Shown one piece after another: positions 1-7,781 of a DNA stretch of 26,535 bases. The stretch lies in the IMG/VR virus record IMGVR_UViG_3300037225_001109, positions 1-26,535 of that record; one strand, written 5' to 3'. The DNA comes from a virus. Both the position numbers and the translations under genes were made by a program. Each line of letters begins with the position of its first letter. Position 1 is the stretch's first letter. The notes under the pieces are model-generated. The model was not told where the DNA came from. It saw nothing but the letters and a program-made list of their open reading frames with translations, and made no database searches.

Positions 1-222
1 GCAACGTAGGAGCTCGACGCCAGGCGCGTATTGACCTGCGTATTCGAGGCCGGGTCTGCCGGCAGGTTGTCGGTCTTCGCCTTGATGCTTACGATGTCGG
101 TATTGTCCGGGGCAACGTAGGAGCTCGACGCCAGGCGCGTATTGACCTGCGTATTCGAGGCCGGGTCTGCCGGCAGGTTGTCGGTCTTGGCCTTGATGCT
201 CGCGATGTCGGCGTTGTCGGGC
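1..222. repeat. 111-bp tandem repeat (two copies visible)
   Basis: Positions 1-111 and 112-222 are copies of a 111-bp unit. The first ~75 bases are identical, and divergence is concentrated in the last third. The unit is 37 codons long, so it keeps the frame of the minus-strand tail-fibre-like gene. More copies may lie beyond the left edge. Confidence 0.9.
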
Positions 223-902
223 GCAGTGTAAGTGAACGTCGCCATCCTCGAGGAGATCGCGGCGTCGAGCTTTGACGCGAGAAGCGCGCCGAAGGAGTTC
301 ACCGCCTGGTACGTCGCGGTCAGCGCGTTCCACACGCCTGCCACGATAGCGGTAACGGCCGTCGCGTTAGGCGCGTCGATGAGGTCCATCTTGTCCCCGG
401 CCTTCGCCGGCGCATAGGCCGCCTGGGCGGCGCCGAGCGTCGCGACGATCTGGCCGTTGACCGCGGAGGTGTGTGCGTTGCCGTTAACCTGCGTAACGTT
501 CGCGGCGACAGGGTTTGCCGCGGCGGAGCCCGCGATATTTTTCGCGTTGACGGAGAGCGTGCTGCTAAGGTCCTGCGCGTCGGTCGAGAGCGCGGCCTTG
601 CCGTCTGAGCCGAGGAGGACGGGGCGATATTCCTGGCCGACGATGATGATGCCCGTCGACGAGGACTTGCCGCAGACGATGACCGAGTCGTAGTTCATCT
701 CGGCCTGGAGCGTCGCGACCTTATACCAGCCGGGGCAGTTCGTCGCGTCGACCTCGGTGCCGGCGCCGTTGGCCGCGGCGCGAGAGCCGTCCTTGATGAG
801 CGAGATCGCGTGCTGCGCGGCGTCGCCGGTTTTCCAGACGTTGTTGACGGTGTCCCAGGCTTGATAGAAAAGCGTGCCCGCCGCGTTCTTGATCGTAGCC
901 AT
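1..902 (-). CDS. Repeat-containing phage tail/fibre-like protein (3' part beyond window)
   Basis: An open frame begins with ATG at 902 and runs off the left edge without a stop (300 codons visible). The start overlaps the stop of the upstream gene as TAATG. The first ~100 residues look like a small globular virion domain (starts MATIKNAAGTLFYQAWDTV). A low-complexity Ala/Asn/Thr-rich stretch follows, then at least two 37-residue repeats containing SIKAKTDNLPADPASNTQ. Peptides of this kind are common in phage tail and fibre proteins, where they form extended shafts. It lies last in the visible late operon, after the capsid genes, which fits a virion surface or tail role. The exact function is unknown, and the receptor-binding end, if any, is outside the window. 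Confidence 0.7.
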   Translation of the reverse strand, partial: MATIKNAAGTLFYQAWDTVNNVWKTGDAAQHAISLIKDGSRAAANGAGTEVDATNCPGWYKVATLQAEMNYDSVIVCGKSSSTGIIIVGQEYRPVLLGSDGKAALSTDAQDLSSTLSVNAKNIAGSAAANPVAANVTQVNGNAHTSAVNGQIVATLGAAQAAYAPAKAGDKMDLIDAPNATAVTAIVAGVWNALTATYQAVNSFGALLASKLDAAISSRMATFTYTAPDNADIASIKAKTDNLPADPASNTQVNTRLASSSYVAPDNTDIVSIKAKTDNLPADPASNTQVNTRLASSSYV

Positions 903-1567
903 TAGAGAGGCTCCTTGTGCAGCACGCACGGCGGAGTCTTGATCGTCGCCCAGTCGGAGGGCATCGCGTCGGTGACGAGAATGTTGTCGTAGTTGGCGTA
1001 GCCCATATTCTTTTGCGTGCAGCCGAAGAGGATCTCGTCGATGTTGCCGTTGGGGAGCGTGTTGATCGCGAGGTTCGAGGCGATGACGCTGCCGTTGACG
1101 CTGAGACGGAGCTTTCCCGCGGTGCCCGTGCCGAGGAGAATCTCAAAGAGGATATCGACGTAGGCGCTCAGGTCCTGCGCCGCGCTCCCGTTTGCCCAGG
1201 TCGTGTTGTTGCCGATGCGCATCGACTGCTTGCTGTCTGCGGAGTGGTACTCCTCCTGGATGTAAACGCCAGCCTGGTTGGCGGTATTGAACGCGCGGAA
1301 GAGATGCTTCCACGTCGTCGCGTCGGTGTCCGATACCGCGAGCTTCATCGCCGCGGTGATCGCCTTGCCGGCGCCGAGCGCGGTGAATCCCTTCGTGCCG
1401 AAGGCCGTGCCGGCCGAGGACGACGTCGATATCTGAAACGCCCGGTCGCTGCCGCCGAAGCCTGGCGTGATCACGCCCGCGGCGCCGGAGCCGGTCGTCG
1501 TGATCGAGGCGAATCCCCAGGGAGTACTCCCGGAGAAAAGGCTATTGGAGAAAAGCGTCGTCGCCAT
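902..1567 (-). CDS. Putative virion protein with jelly-roll (LamG-like) fold
   Basis: This 221-residue protein is rich in Gly, Ser, Thr and Asn and is predicted mostly beta. The central part (about residues 65-200) has the look of a concanavalin/LamG-type sandwich: a strand such as AITAAMKLAVSD, then YVDILFEILLGTGTAGKLRL and SVNGSVIASN near the end. This is a fold impression, not a firm family match. The ATG at 1567 follows GGGAG and directly abuts the TAG of the upstream gene. It sits between the capsid region and the tail-fibre-like gene, so a capsid decoration or fibre-associated adhesin is plausible. No signal peptide or membrane segment is seen. Confidence 0.6.
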   Translation of the reverse strand: MATTLFSNSLFSGSTPWGFASITTTGSGAAGVITPGFGGSDRAFQISTSSSAGTAFGTKGFTALGAGKAITAAMKLAVSDTDATTWKHLFRAFNTANQAGVYIQEEYHSADSKQSMRIGNNTTWANGSAAQDLSAYVDILFEILLGTGTAGKLRLSVNGSVIASNLAINTLPNGNIDEILFGCTQKNMGYANYDNILVTDAMPSDWATIKTPPCVLHKEPL

Positions 1568-1906
1568 CTACAGCTCTCCCGCCAGGGGGTTATCGTCGGC
1601 GACAAGAAGCGCGTAACTCGGCTGCGCGGAGTCGAGCTGCTTTTGCGTCTTGTTGAGCTCCGGCGGCGCGGGGTTGCCGTCCTCGTAGTCTGCCTGCGCC
1701 TGGTCGAGCATGGCGTTGAGATCGTCGATGGTGGCGAGGGATGGATCGTAGACGAGCGAGCCTATGGCGGAGCCGTCCGGGGCGAGGGCTATCGCGATGC
1801 GGGAGCCTCCGCCCAGGGCGGCCTCGGCCGTCGATACGGAGGCGGCGTCGGAGAAATCCATCTCGACGTCGTCGACCGTTATCTGGCTTGCGCTCTGTGT
1901 GTCCAT
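1568..1906 (-). CDS. Small acidic late protein, unknown
   Basis: With the ATG at 1906 this is 112 residues, beginning MDTQSASQITVDDVEMDF and ending in DNPLAGEL. It is acidic, soluble and without recognisable motifs. The middle part (DDLNAMLDQAQADYEDG) is probably helical. A longer reading from GTG at 2029 adds 41 residues that translate a GC-rich palindrome (KGARHRASF..RVSARGAGLSKK) and look non-coding, so I prefer the internal ATG, although its Shine-Dalgarno (GGGACGG) is weak. It is co-transcribed downstream of the capsid gene. It could be a head-completion or fibre-assembly protein, but no function can be assigned. Confidence 0.6.
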   Translation of the reverse strand: MDTQSASQITVDDVEMDFSDAASVSTAEAALGGGSRIAIALAPDGSAIGSLVYDPSLATIDDLNAMLDQAQADYEDGNPAPPELNKTQKQLDSAQPSYALLVADDNPLAGEL

Positions 1907-1941
1907 CGTTACCGTCCCAGTCGGACCCGCTTTTTTAGAGA

Positions 1942-1989
1942 GGCCCGCCCCGCGCGCCGACACGCGCGGGGCAGGCCCGAGAAAGGAGG
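1942..1989. repeat. GC-rich palindrome followed on the plus strand by AGAAAGGAGG
   Basis: An inverted repeat pairs 1942-1956 with 1963-1977 (one mismatch, 6-nt loop). On the plus strand it is followed by CCCGAGAAAGGAGG, the same tail that follows the hairpin repeats of the early operon. All nearby genes are on the minus strand, so this copy is antisense. On the minus strand the hairpin is followed by A residues, not T, so it is not a canonical terminator. Confidence 0.6.
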
Positions 1990-2110
1990 CCCGGTGGCGG
2001 GCGCCCTTGTTGGAGACTTTCGTTTTCACTTCATCCCGGCTCTATCGCCGGGCCGTCTTCGTCATTCATGGGCCGCCAACGAGCGGCCACGGTCTAAGCG
2101 GCTCTGCCGC

Positions 2111-3124
2111 CTACGTGGGCAGCGCCTGCGAGACGTCGGCGACGACAACCGCCGCAGGGATGTAGATGACGGGCAAGAAGGCGTCGCGCTCGTAGAGATT
2201 CAGCATCGGCGGGTTCTCGCCGACCGAGGACCACGCGGCAGGCGCGGCCACTTCCTTGATCGTCTGGCCGGAGATGTCCGGGACGTCCGTCGTGCCGGTC
2301 TGCATCGAGGCCCAGCCGATGTCGCTCGGGACGATGCGCACGCCGCCGTCCGGGATCCACTTGTGGAAGACCCCGTCGTCGTCCGTGTAGCCGCCGTCCT
2401 CGCGCACGAAGTTGAGCGCCGCGATGCGGGCGATCCAGCGTTCCTGGCCGACCTGCACGGCGTACTGCTGCTGGCCGAGGAACTTCTGGACGCCGACGTT
2501 TTTCATCATCCACCCCATCGTGATGGAGTTGACGAACGCCCGCGTCGGCATGAGACCGGAGTCCTGGGAGATGAGCGTCGACCAGAGGGTGAGGTCGCCG
2601 ATGATATCGGCGGAGGTGTCCGACCAGACCTTGGCGCCGCTGACCTTGTGCGTTGCGGGGACCTTCGTATCGACGGTGAACTTGATGTCCGCGTTGTTGA
2701 CGACGATCTGCCCCGCGAGCGCCTGGAAGGCATAGAAATCGCGGGTGCGCATGTACGTCGTGTGGAGGGTCGAGAGCTCGCGCGTGATCCTGCCGCGAGA
2801 GCCCTTTTCGAGGGTGCCTTCCTCGCGCAGCTTGTTGAGCATCGAGCCCGGAAGGGGCTTGGTGTCGAAGAGGGTGATCATGTCGGAGGTGCCGCGCCCG
2901 ACCTTCTCGAGCCGGTTAACGTGCGCCTGCCCGCTGGGCGAGTTCGGGGCCGCAACGCCGCGGCCGCGTGCGAAGATGTCCCAGGACGCGCTTTGCCCCT
3001 GGATGGGCTCCGGGGGGAAAAGCTCCCCGATGACGGACGGCACATACGGGAAAAGCTCAACCGTCCGCGTCAGCGCCCTGTAGCCGAGGACCTCCAGCAG
3101 GTCCGCGTGGATGTCTATGGTCAT
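2111..3124 (-). CDS. Major capsid protein, lambda gpE type
   Basis: This 337-residue protein resembles the phage major capsid protein E family (lambda gpE-like HK97 fold) in length and pattern. It has an N-terminal segment through FPYVPSVIGELFPPEPIQG, an RGRGVAAPNSPSGQAH stretch, a helix containing TRDFYAFQALAGQIVVN, and a conserved C-terminal half with DIGWASMQTGTTDVPD and NLYERDAFLPVIYIP. It would form the icosahedral shell. The ATG at 3124 is preceded by AAGGAG with an 8-nt spacer. It follows the decoration protein gene directly, the classic D-E order. Mu itself uses an unrelated-looking T capsid protein, so the head module is mosaic. Confidence 0.85.
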   Translation of the reverse strand: MTIDIHADLLEVLGYRALTRTVELFPYVPSVIGELFPPEPIQGQSASWDIFARGRGVAAPNSPSGQAHVNRLEKVGRGTSDMITLFDTKPLPGSMLNKLREEGTLEKGSRGRITRELSTLHTTYMRTRDFYAFQALAGQIVVNNADIKFTVDTKVPATHKVSGAKVWSDTSADIIGDLTLWSTLISQDSGLMPTRAFVNSITMGWMMKNVGVQKFLGQQQYAVQVGQERWIARIAALNFVREDGGYTDDDGVFHKWIPDGGVRIVPSDIGWASMQTGTTDVPDISGQTIKEVAAPAAWSSVGENPPMLNLYERDAFLPVIYIPAAVVVADVSQALPT

Positions 3125-3191
3125 TGCGATCGCTCCTTGTCCTTAGCGTCAGTTAAAAACTACGTCAGTCTTACCAGTACCACCCCGCGCG

Positions 3192-3614
3192 CTAAACGAA
3201 GATGATGTGCGAGAGGTCGGCCTTGCCGGGACTGTCGAGGCCGTAGCAGTTGTGCGCGACGACCATCCCGAAAATCACGATGCTGCCGAGCGCGTCCGAC
3301 GCCGCTCCCAGGACGTCGAGGACGCTCACGGAATCACGCAGGATCCCCACGGCGACCTCGGTGCCGTCTTGCGCGGAGTCGTTGTATTGCGCGTACTTGC
3401 CGCTCTGGGTGATCTTGCCCATGACGAGGCCGCGGCGGAGCTGTGTCGTCGGGGTGCGAGGCGTAGAGCCGTCCGCCTGGAGCGCGTCGCGAGCCGAGGA
3501 GTCGATCGTGATCGGCAGCGCGAGGACCATGTGGGTATTGGCGAGAAACTCGCCGGGCTGTACGGTGATCTGCCCGAGCGCGGGCAGGTCTCCGGGTCTT
3601 CCGAGCATGCTCAT
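3192..3614 (-). CDS. Head decoration protein, lambda gpD type
   Basis: This 140-residue protein carries the signature of the HDPD/lambda gpD family: LRRGLVMGKITQSGKYAQYN followed by a short loop and GTEVAVGILRDSVS, with a beta-rich C-terminus. Such proteins bind the expanded capsid as trimers and stabilise it. The ATG at 3614 lies downstream of GGAGGT (9-nt spacer); a second in-frame ATG two codons later is also possible. It sits between the protease/scaffold gene and the capsid gene, as in many lambda-like head operons. Confidence 0.85.
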   Translation of the reverse strand: MSMLGRPGDLPALGQITVQPGEFLANTHMVLALPITIDSSARDALQADGSTPRTPTTQLRRGLVMGKITQSGKYAQYNDSAQDGTEVAVGILRDSVSVLDVLGAASDALGSIVIFGMVVAHNCYGLDSPGKADLSHIIFV

Positions 3615-3683
3615 TGTGAGTCTACCTCCGTGTTAAAAGCTTCTCTTGCCGGCCGCCCGCGGCGGCTATCGGAAATACTGGCG

Positions 3684-4181
3684 CTACTTTTCCCCGGCGG
3701 GCTTCATGCCGGCCGCGGCCAGGTTGAGCTTGGCCTGCTTGTCCGCCTTCTCGTCCTCCGCGGAGAGATGCTCCGTGCCTTCGCCCGAGCCGGGCTTACC
3801 GGCCGCGAGGCCGATCTTCGTCGCTTCCCCCACCGGGCAGATCCTGCCCTTGGGGATCGCGGCGAGGAACTGCCTGAACGCCTCGGCCGGCGACTTCTCA
3901 ACCGTGGTCGCGGCGCCGTCGGAGCCCTTTGCCGCGAGCTGGAGCTTGGGCGTGTCGCCGCCGTCGGCGGCCAGGAGCGCCCGCACCGCGGACTTGGCCT
4001 CGTCGGTGGCCGGGATCCGGCCCTCCTTGAGGAGCCCTTCGACCTCCGCGTCGACAGCGGCGAGGCGAAGTTTCTTGATCTCCGCATTGCGCGCGGTGAC
4101 CTGCGCTGACAACTGTTCCTTCTCGGCGGAGAGCTGCTCCACCGTCGGCGTTGCGGCGCCGCCCGCACCCTTGTCTCCCAT
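3684..4181 (-). CDS. Internal in-frame start: separate scaffold protein (Mu Z / lambda Nu3-like)
   Basis: Inside the protease gene, Met184 is preceded by a near-ideal Shine-Dalgarno (GGAGGAAACGGATATG). Starting there gives a 165-residue protein with only the coiled-coil and C-terminal scaffold part (begins MGDKGAGGAATPTVEQL). Mu Z and lambda Nu3 are made from internal starts in the same way. The site lies exactly at the boundary between protease and scaffold regions, which argues against chance. Production of the short form is inferred. Confidence 0.6.
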   Translation of the reverse strand: MGDKGAGGAATPTVEQLSAEKEQLSAQVTARNAEIKKLRLAAVDAEVEGLLKEGRIPATDEAKSAVRALLAADGGDTPKLQLAAKGSDGAATTVEKSPAEAFRQFLAAIPKGRICPVGEATKIGLAAGKPGSGEGTEHLSAEDEKADKQAKLNLAAAGMKPAGEK

Positions 4182-4730
4182 ATCCGTTTCCTCCGGAACT
4201 CGATCCAACTGAATGGCCTCGACGGCGGCGCCGTCATCGGCCGTAAGACGCGTGAAGTTCCCCTGCCCGGTCACGACCGGCATCGGCGTCAGCGCGATAT
4301 GCTCGATCACCGCGCCGAGGTGATTGCCCTCGCGATCCGTGAAGTTGGGGTCGATCGACGCGGAGACCGCGGTGATCGTCTTGCCGAGCTGCTCGGCGGT
4401 CGTCGCATCCGGGATCTCAACGATGCCCATGAGGGCGTCACCGTCGAGGTGCAGCCCGCGTGTGAAGCCGCGGTTATCGGCGGCCTTGTAGGAGTGTCCG
4501 TCAGGGACGGGCACGTCGATCTTCTGAGACGTCATGCGGCGGAAGTTGTCGGCGAAGCCCTTGAGCTCGTCGCGCGTGAAGCTGACGATCTTTTTGGTAA
4601 CCGGATGAACCCACTTCTCGCCGGCGCGCAGGACCTCCTTCAGAAAGAGGTTGCCGCCGATGGGCTGCGCCACCGTCGCCACGCCGGCCAGGTGCCACAC
4701 GCTGCGGGGAGTCGTCGCCTTGTCTGCCAT
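3684..4730 (-). CDS. Prohead protease with C-terminal scaffold (Mu I-type)
   Basis: This 348-residue protein would mature the prohead and scaffold capsid assembly. Residues ~20-165 form a Mu I-like protease domain. Candidate catalytic residues are His79 (PVPDGHSYK) and Ser123 (TAVSASIDPNF), followed by the conserved IEHIALTPMPVVTGQG. From residue ~184 on it is a scaffold: a coiled coil (VEQLSAEKEQLSAQV..), an Ala-rich helical part and a charged C-terminus. The ATG at 4730 has GGAGGGCGG just upstream and follows the TAA of the gpG-like gene by one base; an upstream in-frame start would enter that gene. Mu encodes its I protease and Z scaffold in one frame, the same plan seen here. Confidence 0.85.
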   Translation of the reverse strand: MADKATTPRSVWHLAGVATVAQPIGGNLFLKEVLRAGEKWVHPVTKKIVSFTRDELKGFADNFRRMTSQKIDVPVPDGHSYKAADNRGFTRGLHLDGDALMGIVEIPDATTAEQLGKTITAVSASIDPNFTDREGNHLGAVIEHIALTPMPVVTGQGNFTRLTADDGAAVEAIQLDRVPEETDMGDKGAGGAATPTVEQLSAEKEQLSAQVTARNAEIKKLRLAAVDAEVEGLLKEGRIPATDEAKSAVRALLAADGGDTPKLQLAAKGSDGAATTVEKSPAEAFRQFLAAIPKGRICPVGEATKIGLAAGKPGSGEGTEHLSAEDEKADKQAKLNLAAAGMKPAGEK

Positions 4731-4731
4731 T

Positions 4732-5451
4732 TTACCGCCCTCCAAATGCCTTGCGGATGTAGTCACGCAGGATCGTCATAAGCTTCTGTCTGCCGCGGTC
4801 GTCGAGCGGGACGATGATCGGCCGCGCGGGCACGCGGCCGCGGCGGCCCTCGCGCTCCCACTTGCGGAATATGCCACGCCACAGGAAGTGCAGCGGGTTC
4901 CAGGGCGACTGGAGCCCGAGCTTCTTCCACTGTCGGAGCTTGCCCGTTGCTTTCGGAGCGCGGCCGCCCCCGATGAGCTCCGGGACATTAGCCTTGAAGA
5001 CGCGGCGCTTCTCCTCGTCAAAAACGAACGGGTCCGTCTCGCCGCCGTTATGAAGCACCGCAGCGCGGGGATCGTTCGTGCCGACCGTGACGACGCCCTT
5101 GCCGACCTCGAAAACGTTATGCGTCCCGCCGAGCGTGAGGGAATCGAGAAGGGATTGCGTGTCGCGCATCTTCGGCGTCATCGCACGCTTGGCCTCGATA
5201 TCCGCCTCGCTCGTGAGCGCCATGCCGCCCTTGCGCAGGATCACCGTCGCCGGACCGAGCTTCGCCCAGAAGCCGTCGCTCGGCTTCGAGTGCGCCTCGA
5301 AGTAGTTGCGCTCCAGCGTGAGACCGACGCCGCCAAGCGCGGTGAGGCACTCTTTCGAGAGCGCGTCATTGCCGGCGAGGAACTCCGCGCCCTTCCTGAG
5401 CCGAGCGCTCATGGGCGCGACGTCGAGGATCACGTATGCGGACGAAGGCAT
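4732..5451 (-). CDS. Phage virion morphogenesis protein (Mu gpG-like)
   Basis: This 239-residue protein matches the phage virion morphogenesis / tail completion family (Mu gp31/G-type) in size, position and pattern. It has an N-terminal helix (ARLRKGAEFLAGNDAL..), then ERNYFEAHSKPSDGFWAKL, a region of short beta strands containing AAVLHNGGETDPF, and a C-terminus with VPARPIIVPLDDRGRQKL and a final helix. The RPI segment before a late helix is typical of the family. The ATG at 5451 overlaps the stop of the portal gene (TAATG), so translation is probably coupled. It is expected to act in late head completion or head-tail joining. Confidence 0.75.
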   Translation of the reverse strand: MPSSAYVILDVAPMSARLRKGAEFLAGNDALSKECLTALGGVGLTLERNYFEAHSKPSDGFWAKLGPATVILRKGGMALTSEADIEAKRAMTPKMRDTQSLLDSLTLGGTHNVFEVGKGVVTVGTNDPRAAVLHNGGETDPFVFDEEKRRVFKANVPELIGGGRAPKATGKLRQWKKLGLQSPWNPLHFLWRGIFRKWEREGRRGRVPARPIIVPLDDRGRQKLMTILRDYIRKAFGGR

Positions 5452-7781
5452 TACGCGACCCCCTTCGCCGCGGCGGAGATCGCGCCGAGGTCAGGCTTGC
5501 CGCCGAAGCCGGCCGATGCGACGCTCTTGACGAGCGACGAATCGCTGAGCTCATATGTGCCATCGGCAAGGTCCCACTTGTCGACGCCCTGGCGCGTGCA
5601 GTGGCAGCCGAAGTGGAGCTGCGGCGTGATGCGCTCCCAGATCGGATCGTCGACGGCGAAGACAAGGCCATCGAGCGGGGCACACGCGTTGCAGACGCGG
5701 TCGTTTTCCGCGGTGAGGTATCGCCACGCCGGCACGTATTGCGTGACGGCGGGATTGCGCATGAGGTTTTCCCACCCGGCGTGATACGCCTGGCGGACGT
5801 TCGTATCGAAAACCGTCGCCGCATGCGCGTCGGAGAGCGGCTCGACGCCGGCATCCTCGAAGGCCTTTCGAACGGCCTTCACCGTGTCGCCCTTCGTCGC
5901 GCCGGCCGCGATCGCGTCGGCAAGATAGCCCTTGACCTTCTCCAGAAGCGTCGTGGACTCCACGCCGGCGATCGTGAACGCGTGCTGCGAATAGCGCTGC
6001 CCCATGTCGGCAAGATCGCTGTCGCTTAGGACCCCCTTGGCCTTCAGGTACTTCACCGCGGCGTCGTAGTCGAGGTCGCCCGCGGAATCGCCTGGCGTCG
6101 CCGCGAGCATCTGGACGCCGTGAGCCCGCACCGCGGCCTCGACGTCCTGGAGCGCCTGGGCGCGGCTCATGACGTCGGCCTGGAGCATCGCGGCCCGGAG
6201 CGCCGTCGCCACGCCGGAAAGGTCGATTGATTCGAGCGGCTCGCCCTGGGCGGCCCGCAGTGCGAGGACGTCGGCCGCGTCGCGCCAGGAGGCAAGCGCC
6301 TTTGTCTTGGCCGCGTCCGCGAGATCGCTAATCGCCGCGGCGCGGGCGTCGCCCTGGACGTGCGCGGCGTCGAGCGCTGGGAGGGCCGGGCTCGCGACCT
6401 TGACGGCGGCGAGCTGCGACGACGGCGCGGGAGAAAGCGCGGCATCGGCGACGGGCTTGGCCGTCGCGGCGGCCGCGGCCGCGGCGGATGCGGCGGCCTC
6501 CTGGGCGGCCGTGCTTTGCGCGTCGAGATTCGCGAGGGCCTCGTCCTCATCGATTGTCGGGATGCCCCCGACGTCGAGCATCGACTTGTAGTCGAGCCTG
6601 GCGAGGAGCTCCTTGGGCGGAGCGACCTGGGCGATGAGGGCCTTGAGGATCTCGCGGAGGAGCTCCTTGGTGTCGTCGCTCAGGCCCCTGATCTTGAGGC
6701 GAACCTTCACGTTCGGACCGAAGTTTACCTCGACCAGGACGTCGACGATGCGCTCCTGGATCGCCTCGATTATCTGCGCGATAATCGAGTCGAGCATGTT
6801 GAAGAAGATCCTGAAGTGAATGTCCCCGAGCGCGTATGCGCCCGTCCCGTGCTGCGTGCCGACGAGGTCGGGAAGGCCTATCGCGCGCATGAGCTCCGTG
6901 TGGAGGAGCCTGTCATGCTCGTCGAACATTGTGCCGCGCTCAGGCGCGTTCATATACTCGGCGTCCCAGACGGGCTTGCCGTCGGGGCCGTTGTCCGACG
7001 GGAAGACGGCCGTGCCGCCGCTGCGCAGCGCCTGGAGCGAGTCGGCCGCGGCCTTGATGCAGTTCACGTCGTTGCCCTGCGCGTCCTTGAGAACGGCGCC
7101 CGGGGCGCGGCCCTTGATCGGCGGGTCGGCGGTCTTGTCGAAATACCGATCCGTCGCGAGCTCGTGATTTTGCTTTCTCCGCCAGGCCGCGATCGCGCCG
7201 TCGAGCTGCGAGACACCGTAGAGGTTCGAGAACTCCTTGTTGAGCGTGCAGAGGAAGCACTTCTCCGGCGGCAGCTCCGGGTCGACCGCCGCGGCGCGGT
7301 AGGAGAGCCCCGCGAAATGCCCGAGCTCGTCGCTGTGAATCGTCGTGAAACGCGGATCGAGGTCCTTGACGCGCCGTACGTGGTATTTGCCGTCGGCGTA
7401 CTCCCAGACGATTTCACCGCCGATAAAGCCCCACGGGATGCACTTTAGGGCAACGTCGAAGAGGTTTGTCCAGATCTCGTCGAGGTTGGTCTTCACAAAT
7501 TCCTTCGCGTCGACGTTGTCGGAGTCGAGGTAGTACTCGACGGTGCGGAGGGGGCCGAAGACCATCGAGAGTGGGAACTTGATCTCGCCCTTGCGGCGCA
7601 TCTCGCCGTACATGCGGAGGTTGCCTTCGCGGTCCCAGCCGCGCAGGAAGGGCCCCGCGGTCGAGACGGGAACCGTCGTCCGCTCGGTCGTGAGTTCCTT
7701 GCGCCAGGTCGTGTAGCCGGCCTTGACGGCCGCGCCGAGGGCCTTGACCTTCGAGAGCACGGTGGACTGGTTAAGCGACAC
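5451..7781 (-). CDS. Portal protein (DUF935) fused to Mu F-like minor head protein
   Basis: One uninterrupted frame encodes 776 residues. About residues 1-430 look like the DUF935/Mu gp29 portal family: early GPFLRGWDREGNLRMYGEM, then ECFLCTLNKEFSNLYGVSQL in the original order of such portals, and later the helical stem region with LPDLVGTQHGTGAYALGDIH. An Ala-rich linker (AQEAAASAAAAAAATAKP) follows. The C-terminal ~250 residues match the Mu F/SPP1 gp7 family, ending with CNAC (697-700) and HFGCHC (723-728), the usual Cys/His cluster. In Mu these are two genes (gp29, gp30). The GTG start at 7781 follows AGGAGG and overlaps the end of the terminase gene. The portal ring and the injected or neck-located F part would thus be made 1:1. 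Confidence 0.88.
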   Translation of the reverse strand: MSLNQSTVLSKVKALGAAVKAGYTTWRKELTTERTTVPVSTAGPFLRGWDREGNLRMYGEMRRKGEIKFPLSMVFGPLRTVEYYLDSDNVDAKEFVKTNLDEIWTNLFDVALKCIPWGFIGGEIVWEYADGKYHVRRVKDLDPRFTTIHSDELGHFAGLSYRAAAVDPELPPEKCFLCTLNKEFSNLYGVSQLDGAIAAWRRKQNHELATDRYFDKTADPPIKGRAPGAVLKDAQGNDVNCIKAAADSLQALRSGGTAVFPSDNGPDGKPVWDAEYMNAPERGTMFDEHDRLLHTELMRAIGLPDLVGTQHGTGAYALGDIHFRIFFNMLDSIIAQIIEAIQERIVDVLVEVNFGPNVKVRLKIRGLSDDTKELLREILKALIAQVAPPKELLARLDYKSMLDVGGIPTIDEDEALANLDAQSTAAQEAAASAAAAAAATAKPVADAALSPAPSSQLAAVKVASPALPALDAAHVQGDARAAAISDLADAAKTKALASWRDAADVLALRAAQGEPLESIDLSGVATALRAAMLQADVMSRAQALQDVEAAVRAHGVQMLAATPGDSAGDLDYDAAVKYLKAKGVLSDSDLADMGQRYSQHAFTIAGVESTTLLEKVKGYLADAIAAGATKGDTVKAVRKAFEDAGVEPLSDAHAATVFDTNVRQAYHAGWENLMRNPAVTQYVPAWRYLTAENDRVCNACAPLDGLVFAVDDPIWERITPQLHFGCHCTRQGVDKWDLADGTYELSDSSLVKSVASAGFGGKPDLGAISAAAKGVA

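Noticed and set aside
1-222. Diversity-generating retroelement target or CRISPR array
   Set aside because: The repeat unit is codon-sized and tandem without spacers, there is no reverse transcriptase or cas gene, and the changes are not adenine-specific.
917-3205. 762-codon plus-strand open frame
   Set aside because: It is antisense to the jelly-roll, unknown and capsid genes, is Arg-rich with no domain, and crosses three gene boundaries; a GC-rich shadow frame.
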